NCBI GenBank assembly: GCA_017936785.1
Contig: JAGBEV010000014.1
Coordinates: 1 to 64,000 of the forward strand
Origin: Lachnospiraceae bacterium
GTDB lineage: Bacteria > Bacillota > Clostridia > Lachnospirales > Lachnospiraceae
Reading direction: 5' to 3'
DNA: 64,000 nt
This document shows positions 16,180 through 24,808 of the stretch, piece by piece; position 1 is the stretch's first letter; every line of letters starts with the position of its first letter. The notes under the pieces are model-generated. The model made no database searches. It had not been told where the DNA came from and saw nothing but the letters and a program-made list of their open reading frames with translations. Both the position numbers and the translations under genes were made by a program.

Positions 16180-17880
16180 CTAAATTTGGAAAATATTCAT
16201 TTTATTTTCCATATCCTCTGCTATTTTCCGAAGTTCTTCAGATTTTTCAGAAATACCTGTAACAATAGCCGAAACTTCTGTAACAGCCGCCGAGGTTTCT
16301 TCCGTACTTGCTGCATTTTCTTCCGCTATGGCTGTCAGACTCTGCACCACATCAATAACTTTACTTCTCGCCTCATCCATCTGATTTGTTTTTTCAGATA
16401 TATAATGCATTGCATCAATGGAACCGTCAACTTCTGTCTGTATTTCTCCAAATGCCTGGTCTGTCTTTTCCACATGCTCGCTTTGCTCTTTCATGCTGAC
16501 TTTAACATCAGCCATAATTTCTACGGCTTTTTCAGAATCCTGCAGAAGCACATTTATAATATCACCGATCTGCTGAGCCGATTCATTGGACTGCTCCGCC
16601 AGTTTCTGGATCTGGGATGCAACAACCGCAAATCCTCTTCCCTGTTCTCCTGCCCTTGCTGCTTCAATGGAAGCATTCAGTGAAAGCAGATTGGTTTCTT
16701 CGGCAATCTCCGTGATCATACTTGCCGCTTCACTGATCTTCTGTGCAGACTCATTGGTAGTATCTGTCTGTTTGGCAATGACATCAATGTATTTCTCTGT
16801 CTTCTTGTTGACCTGATCCAGTTCATTTAATATCTCTTTTGCATGATTGCTGGAAGCCTTCATCTTGGATGCGTAATCAACCAGACGTTCCACGATCTGA
16901 TTGGTCTCCTCCACCATATTGCCCATAGCCACTACATTTTCCGTAGCAGACTGGGTTTCCTCTGCCTGAGAGGTTGCTCCCTGGGCAATTTCATTTACTG
17001 CATTTTCCACCTGATCCATGGTCGTAGAGGTTTCTGAAGCGCTGCTGCTCAGATTATCCGCAGCATCCATCAGCATTTCACTCTGGTTCTTGATTCCCTG
17101 AACCACTTCAACCAGTTCCCCTCTTAAAAGGGAAAGCGCACGGCTCATACTGCCGATCTCATCTTTTCTGCGGCTGAGCTTAGCCTGAATTTCATCTTCT
17201 CTGAAATCCATATCGGAAATCTTGATCGTAAGATCTGTCATTCTCTGAATCGGTTTTACGATCATGGCAGCCAGAATAAATCCGGCGATCATAAAAATAG
17301 CACAGGAAACTACGATTCCCACGATTCCCAGCATATTAACTCTGGAAATCGGTGCAAAGATTTCATTCTGATCCGCAGTTACTATAAGAATAAATTCTGA
17401 ATATGTACTAACGTAAATGGAAGCATATTTTGTTTCTCCGTCGAACAAATAGGAAATTACTCCGTTTTCCACTTCTTTTCCTGCCTGTAGATCCTCACAA
17501 GCCTGTTTGACTACAGCATTTTCCACGGATTTGCCAATCTTGCTGCCATTGGGGTGATACACCATGGAACCGTTCTTTGCCACAACATATACATAACTGG
17601 ATTCCATGCCTTCAAGCCCTTCACCATCCAGCTTTAAAGAAAGATTATCGGTCTTCAAAACCGATGCAGCATTTCCGTCCGCCCGTTTGATCTCATTATC
17701 CAGCGTGGTTCCGTAAGCTTCTGCCAGATCTCCCAGATAATGTTCACAGATCGTGCCCATCTCCTTTTTTACATTAGGAGAATATGTTAAGATCATGATC
17801 AGTCCCGTTAAAATAACTGCAATATCCACAAGGATACATATTTTCACTTTAACTGAATGTATGGAATTGTTCTTTTTCAT
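16180..17880 (-). CDS. Methyl-accepting chemotaxis protein with extracellular sensor domain
   Basis: A 566-residue chemoreceptor: membrane helix 1 (about 12-32), an extracellular Cache-like sensor domain (about 35-180), membrane helix 2 (about 180-210), a HAMP linker (about 210-265) and a long cytoplasmic signalling coiled coil. The tip is the highly conserved segment beginning EETNLLSLNASIEAARAG. It would report to the CheA/CheW pair encoded at about 30-33 kb. It is a single-gene unit with its own sigma-A type promoter, not part of the fla/che operon. The ligand is unknown; Cache domains typically bind amino or organic acids. Confidence 0.95.
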   Translation of the reverse strand: MKKNNSIHSVKVKICILVDIAVILTGLIMILTYSPNVKKEMGTICEHYLGDLAEAYGTTLDNEIKRADGNAASVLKTDNLSLKLDGEGLEGMESSYVYVVAKNGSMVYHPNGSKIGKSVENAVVKQACEDLQAGKEVENGVISYLFDGETKYASIYVSTYSEFILIVTADQNEIFAPISRVNMLGIVGIVVSCAIFMIAGFILAAMIVKPIQRMTDLTIKISDMDFREDEIQAKLSRRKDEIGSMSRALSLLRGELVEVVQGIKNQSEMLMDAADNLSSSASETSTTMDQVENAVNEIAQGATSQAEETQSATENVVAMGNMVEETNQIVERLVDYASKMKASSNHAKEILNELDQVNKKTEKYIDVIAKQTDTTNESAQKISEAASMITEIAEETNLLSLNASIEAARAGEQGRGFAVVASQIQKLAEQSNESAQQIGDIINVLLQDSEKAVEIMADVKVSMKEQSEHVEKTDQAFGEIQTEVDGSIDAMHYISEKTNQMDEARSKVIDVVQSLTAIAEENAASTEETSAAVTEVSAIVTGISEKSEELRKIAEDMENKMNIFQI

Positions 17881-17925
17881 TTTTACAAGTCCCCCTTATT
17901 GATTTACTTCCCCAAACGTTATTTC

Positions 17926-17954
17926 ATTATATCATCTTCTGACAATATTTTCAA
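17926..17954 (-). promoter_or_regulatory. Promoter of the chemoreceptor gene
   Basis: -35 TTGAAA (17949-17954), 17-bp spacer, perfect -10 TATAAT (17926-17931). This is a vegetative promoter; I do not see the sigma-D pattern (TAAA then GCCGATAA-like) that many chemoreceptor genes use. Confidence 0.7.
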
Positions 17955-17973
17955 CATGTGCACGTGAACGTTT

Positions 17974-18495
17974 TTATTCTTCTTCTGACGGTTTCCATGC
18001 CTTTCCAAACTGTACATCCTTAAAAAGTGCAGCCAATCCGGTAATCTGTTTTAATCTGAGTATTTCATCCTTATCCATGCCCAGATGCTTGGAAATCCAC
18101 GCATCGGAGCGTCCCAGTTCATGAAGTTCCTTTACGATGTTGCTCATCAGTTCCACATCATGGCTTCCTCTGGCACGATTGTGGCGGATCGTGCTTGCCA
18201 TCCTCTGATCCATAGGCTTATCGATTACGGAAACCGGAAGCCGTCCGCCCTCTCTTTCATAGATATCCGAATGCTCCAGCATGATCCGGTAACGGTGAAA
18301 GCCGTCCACGATCACATAAATATCTTCTTCCTTTGCATAATAGCAGACAATGGGCATCGTATAGCCGTCTGCTTTAATGCTTTCATACAAAAGTTTCATT
18401 TCAGGCGGTGCAACTGCATTGGGATTATAGGTATTTGCTTTGATCTTTTCTATGGGAACTGCAATTACATCATATACCGGGCTTTTAAATTCCAT
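17974..18495 (-). CDS. ibrB: ParB/sulfiredoxin-fold protein, IbrB-like
   Basis: A 173-residue protein with a ParB N-terminal-like fold. It carries IVDGFHRYR where ParB has its GERR nucleotide-binding motif, followed by RHNRARGSHDVE and a helix-turn-helix-like segment (ELGRSDAWISKHLGMDKDEILRL). The size and partnership match IbrB, which with IbrA activates prophage-encoded immunoglobulin-binding genes in E. coli. Its start at 18495 (GGAG 7 bases upstream) overlaps the end of the PAPS-reductase-like gene by 11 bases, so the two are translationally coupled and probably act together. The name is by resemblance; the function here is unknown. Confidence 0.75.
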   Translation of the reverse strand: MEFKSPVYDVIAVPIEKIKANTYNPNAVAPPEMKLLYESIKADGYTMPIVCYYAKEEDIYVIVDGFHRYRIMLEHSDIYEREGGRLPVSVIDKPMDQRMASTIRHNRARGSHDVELMSNIVKELHELGRSDAWISKHLGMDKDEILRLKQITGLAALFKDVQFGKAWKPSEEE

Positions 18496-19816
18496 AATTT
18501 ATCTCCTCAATGCTCTTGTATTTTCGTCGTATTCTGTCGACCCGCTCCTGCTGCTCCCTGGTAAGTCCAAATCCCATAAACCGGCAGGTATGGTCATTTT
18601 TTAATATGCAGTAACACATTCTTTTCCAGCTGGGAATATCCTTTGAAGATTTAATATCATCCGTATCATCAGGAATTTTCTCTGTAAATATGATCCTGGA
18701 TTTTTTGTTGAGCGTATAATTGGAAACCCCGTTTCTCTTAATATGATAACCGTGGTCCAGCAGCTCCTGAATCGTCTCCTCATCCAGCCCGCCTCCTGTT
18801 TTATGCCAGAACCGCATGGATGTATTAAACTTTTTGATATAATTGTTGCGCAGCCTTACAGGCAGTGTATCCAGCAAAAATCTGGTATAAGATTCCCATG
18901 TATGTCCTTTTGGCAAAGTCACATTGCGGTATCCCATTGCCTTTGTCTTTCCATAAATACATGCAAAATTGGCGCCTCTGACCCTTCCCACAAGCTTTGT
19001 CCATATTTCGGGATCGATGACCCTGTACAGATTCAGGGAATCCTTGGAGTAATCATTAAAAGGGGATGCCACCCGCATCTGTGTCACCTTTAATCCTGCC
19101 ATATAATACAGATCATACAGCCGGTTGTAGTCATAACCGAACAGATAATTAGCATGCCATACATCATTTAAGGACCAGTCGTACATAGGGGACGCACACC
19201 AGACATCCTTAAACTGCCTGCCGATCCAGCATTCTCCTTCATAGCCGTATTTTTTATTCAAAAATCCGCTGTATCTCTGCAGAGATTCCTCTGCGCGCAT
19301 TCCCAGCAGACAGACCGTTTTCCTGTTTTGATGGGAAATCCGGTACCACCGTCCGAACTGCTTTGCCAGATCCTCCTGGTGCATGCGGTATCTGTAGGTG
19401 GTAATGGGATTGTTGCTGCGGTTGATCACATAAGGTTTCCGGGGCATGGGACGTACCCAGCATTCTTCTTTGGTGTCATCCCATGGATACCAGTACATTT
19501 CATAGCTGCTCAAAGCCGTTCTGGTTGCCATGGGCAGGCATACCCAGTACGGTTCCACTTCGTCCTTTATCCTTTCAAAGGTTCTTTCTATATACTCCGT
19601 TGTCACCGTATACTGCGCTTCAAAATCCTGATGAAAAACACCGATCTTTCTGTCCGGAAAATACTTTCTTTGAAAATCCAGCACAAGATTCAGTAAAAGC
19701 CCACTGTCCTTTCCCCCTGAAAAAGAAACATAAATATTGTCAAACTCCTCAAAAAGGAATCTCAACCGCTCCTGCAGAGTCTCATATACATCCTGTTCCA
19801 GATATTCACGAACCAT
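18485..19816 (-). CDS. ibrA: PAPS-reductase-fold ATP pyrophosphatase, IbrA-like (DUF3440)
   Basis: A 443-residue PP-loop protein. The nucleotide-binding SFSGGKDSG is near residue 33, and LLGMRAEESLQR, the GxRxxES-type motif shared with PAPS reductase and DndC, is near 170. The long C-terminal half fits DUF3440. The C-terminal ECGxH of true assimilatory PAPS reductases is absent, so ordinary sulfate reduction is unlikely. The start is ATG 19816: the upstream ATG at 19831 lies inside the GGAGGAG ribosome binding site. It forms a two-gene operon with the ParB-fold partner. The chemistry (adenylation or sulfur transfer) is inferred from the fold only. Confidence 0.78.
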   Translation of the reverse strand: MVREYLEQDVYETLQERLRFLFEEFDNIYVSFSGGKDSGLLLNLVLDFQRKYFPDRKIGVFHQDFEAQYTVTTEYIERTFERIKDEVEPYWVCLPMATRTALSSYEMYWYPWDDTKEECWVRPMPRKPYVINRSNNPITTYRYRMHQEDLAKQFGRWYRISHQNRKTVCLLGMRAEESLQRYSGFLNKKYGYEGECWIGRQFKDVWCASPMYDWSLNDVWHANYLFGYDYNRLYDLYYMAGLKVTQMRVASPFNDYSKDSLNLYRVIDPEIWTKLVGRVRGANFACIYGKTKAMGYRNVTLPKGHTWESYTRFLLDTLPVRLRNNYIKKFNTSMRFWHKTGGGLDEETIQELLDHGYHIKRNGVSNYTLNKKSRIIFTEKIPDDTDDIKSSKDIPSWKRMCYCILKNDHTCRFMGFGLTREQQERVDRIRRKYKSIEEINYGI

Positions 19817-19872
19817 CAGACTCTCCTCCATATGTATGTATTTCCATTTTTTTCCAATAACCCTTTGTTACA

Positions 19873-19901
19873 AACTTAACACATTGTGAGGGTAAATTCA
19901 A
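19873..19901 (-). promoter_or_regulatory. Possible promoter of the IbrA/IbrB-like pair
   Basis: -35 TTGAAT (19896-19901), 17-bp spacer, weak -10 TAAGTT (19873-19878), about 60 bases before the gene. The poor -10 suggests a weak or activator-dependent promoter. Confidence 0.35.
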
Positions 19902-19909
19902 CAAAGTTC

Positions 19910-19949
19910 GACAAAACGCAAAGAAGCCGACGAACTATTCGTCAGCCTC
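19910..19949 (-). terminator. Terminator of the MalY-type gene
   Basis: On the minus strand a 12-bp stem (19938-19949 with 19923-19934, two G-U pairs, 3-base loop) is followed by a T-rich tail (TTTGCGTTTTG). It begins 39 bases after the MalY stop. Confidence 0.75.
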
Positions 19950-19987
19950 ATTTTTCATTCTGTTTTTATAAACCTCTGTCTGCTGTT

Positions 19988-21154
19988 TCAAGCCTTTTCA
20001 CGCTCTACTGCCCGGGCAATCCGTTCCAGTCCCTGCTTTAACAGCATACGGGAACATCCGAAATTAAAACGCACAAATTTTCGGCTCCTGTCACCATATG
20101 CGTCTCCCATACTCAGGCGCACACCTGCTTTTATAAAAAATTTCTCCAATTCTTCTCCCCTTATACCAAGCTCTCCGCAGTCCAGCCAGAGCAGAAATGT
20201 TGCCTCAGGAGTCATGGCATGGATTTGGGGAATTTCCCTTTTTATATAATCCAGGGCAAAATCCCGGTTCCTTTGTAAATAGGAAACAAGCCGGTCTGCA
20301 TATTCATCTCCTTCTGTATAAGCAGCTTTCATTGCTGTAAGACCAAAGACATTGGTATTGAGACACCGTTTTTCCTTTTCTTCCATAAACTGCCTGCGCA
20401 GTTCTTCATCAGCAATCATAACTGCAGATGCCCCAAGTCCCGCCACACTGAATGTTTTACTGGGGGAAGTACAGGTAAGAGTCCTGGCACGGATTTTTGG
20501 TGAAAGAGACGCCAGGGGCACATGGGTATTGCCCTCATAAACAATATCTCCGTGTATCTCATCCGAAACCATGATCACATGATTTTCCAGACAGATTTCC
20601 GCAAAACGCTCCAATTCCTCTTTGGTAAAGCATCTTCCTGTAGGATTTTGGGGATTACAAAACATCCAAAGCTTTGCTTCCTTTGCCTTATGGGCAAAAT
20701 CCTCAAAATCGGGAACATAACGTCCATTCACTAATTTTAAGGGGTTTTCCAACACTTTTCGTCCGTTATTTTTAACTGTTTCAAAAAAGGGCGTATAATT
20801 AGGGGTCTGGATCAATACACCGTCACCCTGCCGGGTATAAGCGCAAACAGCCGTTGCCAGGGCAGCGTCAACGCCTCCGGTAAATGTAACCCATTCCGGC
20901 TGTACTTCAAATCCATGTCTGCGCTTCTGCCAGTCCGCAGCCGCCTGTTCACAGCCCTCAGGAGGCAGGGCGTAGCCATAAATATTATGTCTGACACATT
21001 CCTCCAAAGCCTTTTGTACAGCAGAAGGAGCCGGAAAATCCGTATCTGCCACCCAGAAGGGGAGCAGTTCCTTTTCTCCCTTTCCAATAAAGCGCTGATC
21101 CCATTTGGCACTGTTCTTTCCCCGACGGTCAATTATTTTATCAAAATCATACAT
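19988..21154 (-). CDS. MalY/PatB-family PLP-dependent C-S lyase or aminotransferase
   Basis: Fold-type I PLP enzyme of 388 residues, the normal length for the MalY/PatB group, whose members cleave cystathionine and other cysteine S-conjugates. Visible: PFWVADTDFPAP at the N terminus, NPQNPTGR, the pocket Asp in VSDEIHGD, and the PLP-binding lysine in SPSKTFSVAGLG near 235. The C terminus has the RFNFGCSR motif that binds the substrate carboxylate. It starts 68 bases after the NhaC-type transporter with GGAG upstream, so the two likely form an operon in which the transporter imports an amino acid that this enzyme breaks down. The exact substrate is not readable. Confidence 0.88.
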   Translation of the reverse strand: MYDFDKIIDRRGKNSAKWDQRFIGKGEKELLPFWVADTDFPAPSAVQKALEECVRHNIYGYALPPEGCEQAAADWQKRRHGFEVQPEWVTFTGGVDAALATAVCAYTRQGDGVLIQTPNYTPFFETVKNNGRKVLENPLKLVNGRYVPDFEDFAHKAKEAKLWMFCNPQNPTGRCFTKEELERFAEICLENHVIMVSDEIHGDIVYEGNTHVPLASLSPKIRARTLTCTSPSKTFSVAGLGASAVMIADEELRRQFMEEKEKRCLNTNVFGLTAMKAAYTEGDEYADRLVSYLQRNRDFALDYIKREIPQIHAMTPEATFLLWLDCGELGIRGEELEKFFIKAGVRLSMGDAYGDRSRKFVRFNFGCSRMLLKQGLERIARAVEREKA

Positions 21155-21222
21155 GCAAATTCTCCATCATCTTTCCAATTTTACCTGCTATTGGCAGCCT
21201 TCATTCTCTTATCTAAAAGCCT

Positions 21223-22614
21223 TTAAAGAATAACTCCCAGTATCAGATACAATATACATGCACCTGCCCCAAAGCAAAGGGAATAGGGAAGCTGGGTCTT
21301 AACATGGGATACCACATCACAGCCTGCGGCGGAACAGGACATAATGGTCGTATCGGAAATAGGCGAAGTATGGTCGCCGAAAACTGCACCTCCCGCTATG
21401 GCTCCTACGATCATGGGAATATGCACATTCAGAGAAAGTGCCATAGGCAACAGTATGGGCATCATAATAGCAATGGTCCCTGCACTGGTTCCTGTGGAAA
21501 ATGAAAGAAGGCATGTAAACAGGAATGCTACCGCTGTAAACACAGCCGGGCTGATAAAAGAAATCAGCACAGCTGAAAGATACTCTGCAGTTCCCAGTTC
21601 TCCCAAGAGACTGCTCATCCCATAAGCCAGCACCATAATAAAAACAATGCCGAACATATTCCCACAGCCTTGAAACAGACGATTCAGGCTTTCCTTCACC
21701 TTGGTCTTACGGTTGATGGCAGGATCAAGTATCAGATACAGACACCCTGCCCCAATGCCAAAGATCAGACCGGTTTCTGCATCTCCGTTCATCAGGTTTC
21801 CCCCACCGCTGTAAGCAATATATGCCACTGTCACGCCGATCATAAGAAGTAAGGAACCGATCAGATAACGCGCCTTTCCCTGCCCGTTGTCTTCCTCATT
21901 TTTTTCTTCTTCCTTTGAATGCTGCTCTTTACATTTTTCCACATATAAGGCTTCTGCCCTTTTCATGGGACCAAAATCAAATCTGAGCAGAATAAATGCG
22001 GCCACTCCCAGCACTGCAAATATACAATAAAAATTAAAAAATATCCCCCTGACCATCTGCTGGGTGGGGTTATCGATTCCCTGAGCTTCAATAAAGCTGG
22101 CAATATAGGGACCATATGCGGCAATGGGTATCAGTACGGACAAAGGTGTTGCAGTAGAATGCACGATCCATGCTGTTTTTTCCGGAGAAATACGGAATGC
22201 CCTGGTCAAAGGTCTTGATACCGCTCCTGTGATCATGACGCTGAGGGTTCCGTCAATGAAGACCAGTACACCGATCAGCCATGTAAATAATTCCGCTCCC
22301 ATCCGGGATTTGATCAGTCTGCGCTTTTCGATCATCAGGGCTGTAAAGCCTTTCAGTCCTCCTGCAGCTTCGATCATATAGAACATGCCTCCAAGGAATG
22401 TCAATATGATAATGATCGATGTGCTTGAGGATGAAGCAAAAACATCCACCACCATCTGTTTTGTCCCTGTAAGCATTCCCATAAGGCTGTAGTCTGCCAG
22501 TATCAGATTTCCCAACAAAAGAGATGCAAGCAATGCCAAAAAGACATTTTTAGTCGTCAATGCCAGAACAATGGCAAGAACTGAGGGCAATATGCTCAAA
22601 AAGCCATAATTCAC
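21223..22614 (-). CDS. NhaC-family Na+/H+ antiporter or Na+-coupled transporter
   Basis: A 463-residue integral membrane protein with about 11-12 hydrophobic segments. It has family motifs of the NhaC group: FLGGMFYMIEAAGG, FIDGTLSVMITG, FSTGTSAGTIAIMMPILLP and GGAVFGDHTSPISDTTIMS. A charged, Lys/Glu-rich cytoplasmic loop lies near 225-245. The GTG start at 22614 has a strong AAAGGAGG 8 bases upstream. Members range from Na+/H+ antiporters to malate/lactate exchangers; the coupling with a C-S lyase gene downstream favours amino acid transport here, but that is inference. Confidence 0.9.
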   Translation of the reverse strand: MNYGFLSILPSVLAIVLALTTKNVFLALLASLLLGNLILADYSLMGMLTGTKQMVVDVFASSSSTSIIIILTFLGGMFYMIEAAGGLKGFTALMIEKRRLIKSRMGAELFTWLIGVLVFIDGTLSVMITGAVSRPLTRAFRISPEKTAWIVHSTATPLSVLIPIAAYGPYIASFIEAQGIDNPTQQMVRGIFFNFYCIFAVLGVAAFILLRFDFGPMKRAEALYVEKCKEQHSKEEEKNEEDNGQGKARYLIGSLLLMIGVTVAYIAYSGGGNLMNGDAETGLIFGIGAGCLYLILDPAINRKTKVKESLNRLFQGCGNMFGIVFIMVLAYGMSSLLGELGTAEYLSAVLISFISPAVFTAVAFLFTCLLSFSTGTSAGTIAIMMPILLPMALSLNVHIPMIVGAIAGGAVFGDHTSPISDTTIMSCSAAGCDVVSHVKTQLPYSLCFGAGACILYLILGVIL

Positions 22615-22767
22615 GTTCTTTTCCTCCTTTTATCCTATCTGTACCTTTTCATTTATATCTTTCTGCTCCATTCAGCAAGTCTTCTTCTACTTATAGTATC
22701 AAAAACTTCATAAAATATAAATAGAAATTTCCGAAACGCCTGCGTTCATTGCTTCCTGCAATATACA

Positions 22768-22808
22768 GGAAAGAGCCGGCTGCAAATAATTTTGCACCGG
22801 CTCTTTCC
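22768..22808 (-). terminator. Hairpin terminating rpsB-tsf
   Basis: A very long stem: 12 bp (GGAAAGAGCCGG with CCGGCTCTTTCC) plus 6 bp (TGCAAA/TTTGCA) separated by a one-base bulge, with a 4-base loop. It starts 38 bases after the tsf stop. There is little T tract, so it may work as a barrier or RNA 3' end stabiliser as well as a terminator. Confidence 0.7.
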
Positions 22809-22846
22809 ACATATTTCCCACGCTTATAATAAGCGCCTAAATTCAT

Positions 22847-23782
22847 TTAGTTTCCAGCCATCTGAGCTGCAACTTCTGCTGCGAAGTCTTCATTTTTCTT
22901 CTCAAGACCTTCACCTGTTTCAAAACGGATAAACTCTGTTACCTTTAAGTCTGTTCCGTTTGCTTTTCCAACTGCTTCCAGATATTTAGCAACAGTTTCT
23001 TTGTTCTCAGCCTTTACATATTCCTGCTCTAATAAGCAAACTTCTTTTAATTCTTTGTTTAAACGTCCGATGATCATCTTTTCGATGATTGCTTCAGGTT
23101 TATTTGCATTCTTAGGATCAGCTTGAGCCTGAGCCATTAAGATTTCTTTCTCATGAGCTTTGTATTCCTCAGATACATCATCTGTAGAAACATACTTGGG
23201 ATACATAGCTGCAACCTGCATAGCTACATTAGATAAAGCCTCTTTGATCTCATCATTTACAACGCCTGTTTCAGCTTTAACAATAACGCCGATTCTTCCG
23301 CCGCCGTGAAGATATGTTACAACACAGCCGTTTTCGGCAGTAACCTTTGCAAATCTTCTGATGTTTAAGTTTTCACCGATGGTAGCAACTTTTTCTACTA
23401 AAGCTTCTTTTACTGTCTTGCTGTTATCTTCGATCCATGCTTCTTCCATGAATGCGTCGATATCTGCCGCATCGGAAGCAAGTGCCTGTTTTGCTACAGC
23501 TTCTACATAAGTCTGGAATACTTCATTCTTAGCAACAAAGTCTGTTTCAGAGTTTACTTCAACAACTGCTGCTGTAGTGTCGCCTTCTACAGCTACGCGG
23601 CAGATACCTTCTGCTGCGATTCTGCTGGCTTTCTTCTCAGCTTTTGCTGCACCGCTTTTTCTTAATATTTCTACTGCTGCATCCATATCACCATCAGTTT
23701 CTGTAAGAGCTTTCTTACAGTCCATCATGCCTGCACCAGTCATTTCTCTTAATTCTTTTACCATGGAAGCACTAATTGCCAT
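22847..23782 (-). CDS. tsf: Translation elongation factor Ts
   Basis: Nucleotide exchange factor that recycles EF-Tu. The 311 residues begin with the UBA-like helix bundle ending in the family signature MTGAGMMDCKKAL. The core follows with EVNSETDFVAKNE and VVTYLHGGGRIGVIV, and a C-terminal TEFIRFETGEGLEKK. It follows rpsB by 55 bases with AGGA upstream, the conserved bacterial rpsB-tsf pairing. Confidence 0.98.
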   Translation of the reverse strand: MAISASMVKELREMTGAGMMDCKKALTETDGDMDAAVEILRKSGAAKAEKKASRIAAEGICRVAVEGDTTAAVVEVNSETDFVAKNEVFQTYVEAVAKQALASDAADIDAFMEEAWIEDNSKTVKEALVEKVATIGENLNIRRFAKVTAENGCVVTYLHGGGRIGVIVKAETGVVNDEIKEALSNVAMQVAAMYPKYVSTDDVSEEYKAHEKEILMAQAQADPKNANKPEAIIEKMIIGRLNKELKEVCLLEQEYVKAENKETVAKYLEAVGKANGTDLKVTEFIRFETGEGLEKKNEDFAAEVAAQMAGN

Positions 23783-23837
23783 GTTTTATTTCCTCCATTC
23801 ATCTTTCATTTTCAAGTATTATCAGTCTGTCATCTGA

Positions 23838-24572
23838 TTATGCTTCTTCTGTTACTTCTTCCTCTGCTGCTTCAGCGATTTCTTCTGCTTCGCCCTGGTT
23901 AGCTTCGATAACAGCATCAGCCATCTTGGAAACGATCAGTTTAACTGCACGGATCGCATCATCATTACCGGGAATTACAAAATCAAGCTCTTCAGGATCG
24001 CAGTTTGTATCTGCCATACCGATCAATGTGATTCAAAGTGCGTGAGCTTCCTGTACACAGATTTTTTCTTTCTTAGGGTCTACTACGAAAATAGCATCGG
24101 GAATCTGTTTCATTTCTTTGATTCCGCCTAAGTTTTTCTCTAATTTTTCCCACTCTTTTTTCAGTGCAATAACTTCTTTTTTAGGTAAAACATCAAATGT
24201 TCCGTCTTCAGACATTGTTTCGATCGCTTTTAATCTGTCAATACGGCTCTGAATGGTCTTGAAGTTTGTCAGCATTCCGCCTAACCATCTTTCATTTACA
24301 TAGAACATACCGCAGCGCTCTGCCTCTGTTTTAACAGCGTCCTGAGCCTGTTTCTTTGTTCCTACGAAAAGAACTGTTCCGCCTGCGGAAACGATCTGGG
24401 AAACTGCCTGATAAGCCTCATCTACTTTACCTACAGATGTCTGTAAGTCGATAATGTGGATGCCGTTTCTCTCTGTGTAGATGTAAGGAGCCATCTTAGG
24501 GTTCCATCTTCTTGTCTGATGTCCGAAATGAACACCTGCTTCTAATAACTGTTTCATTGAAATAACGCTCAT
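23838..24572 (-). CDS. rpsB: 30S ribosomal protein S2, interrupted by an in-frame TGA
   Basis: Ribosomal protein S2, from [19 protein letters not shown] (ATG 24572, CGGAGGT 7 bases upstream) to an acidic tail. The frame is intact over 245 codons except for TGA at 24033-24035. The protein reads QEAHAL, stop, [15 protein letters not shown]; homologues have glycine there, so GGA to TGA by one base change explains it. Without readthrough the product is 179 residues and lacks the DTNCDPEE and [10 protein letters not shown] region. S2 is essential, so a base-call or assembly error is likeliest, then a second rpsB copy, suppression or readthrough. Codon use and homology continue normally after the stop. 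Confidence 0.9.
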
Positions 24573-24601
24573 GTTTCTTACCTCCGTTTGGTTTTTTCTT
24601 C

Positions 24602-24664
24602 CGCACACATCAACTCTTCTGCCACCTCCGCGTTCAAGAAGCACCGGCAGTCAATCCGTGTACG
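24602..24664 (-). promoter_or_regulatory. Structured leader upstream of rpsB
   Basis: The rpsB leader (about 150 bases) can form a long hairpin: CGTACAC (24658-24664) with GTGTGCG (24602-24608), and CTGCC (24646-24650) with GGCAG (24619-24623), around an internal loop. Such leaders often bind the encoded ribosomal protein for feedback control. This is a by-eye fold without comparative support. Confidence 0.35.
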
Positions 24665-24727
24665 TGTTTGATTATTTGATCATTGCGCCATTTTAGCTTT
24701 TCTGCTCCAATAAACCGCAACGCAAAA

Positions 24728-24756
24728 ATTTTACCATAAAGAAAGAGCAAGTTCAA
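24728..24756 (-). promoter_or_regulatory. Promoter of rpsB-tsf
   Basis: -35 TTGAAC (24751-24756), 17-bp spacer, -10 TAAAAT (24728-24733). It overlaps the terminator hairpin of the preceding operon: the -35 is in the loop and the spacer in the 3' arm. Confidence 0.7.
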
Positions 24757-24783
24757 GGGTTTTCTCCTAAAAACATGCTCTTT
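24735..24783 (-). terminator. Terminator at the end of the fla/che operon
   Basis: AAAGAGCA (24776-24783) pairs with TGCTCTTT (24742-24749) around a loop that contains a smaller GTTTT/AAAAC hairpin, followed by CTTTATGG. It is the first terminator-like structure after the YceG-like gene and physically overlaps the rpsB promoter. Confidence 0.55.
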
Positions 24784-24808
24784 TTTCCATATTTTATCCC
24801 TGTTACGG

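Noticed and set aside
19254..19463. Second minus-strand frame inside the IbrA-like gene
   Set aside because: It is an out-of-frame shadow of the PP-loop protein's coding sequence with no ribosome binding site.
21301..21504. Plus- and minus-strand His/Cys-rich frames within the antiporter gene
   Set aside because: These are shadows of the NhaC-type gene, with no start signals or homologous motifs.
24027..24035. Genome-wide reassignment of TGA to glycine
   Set aside because: TGA is the natural, correctly placed stop of ispG, cheD and fliJ, so a recoded genetic code is not supported; only the rpsB site is anomalous.
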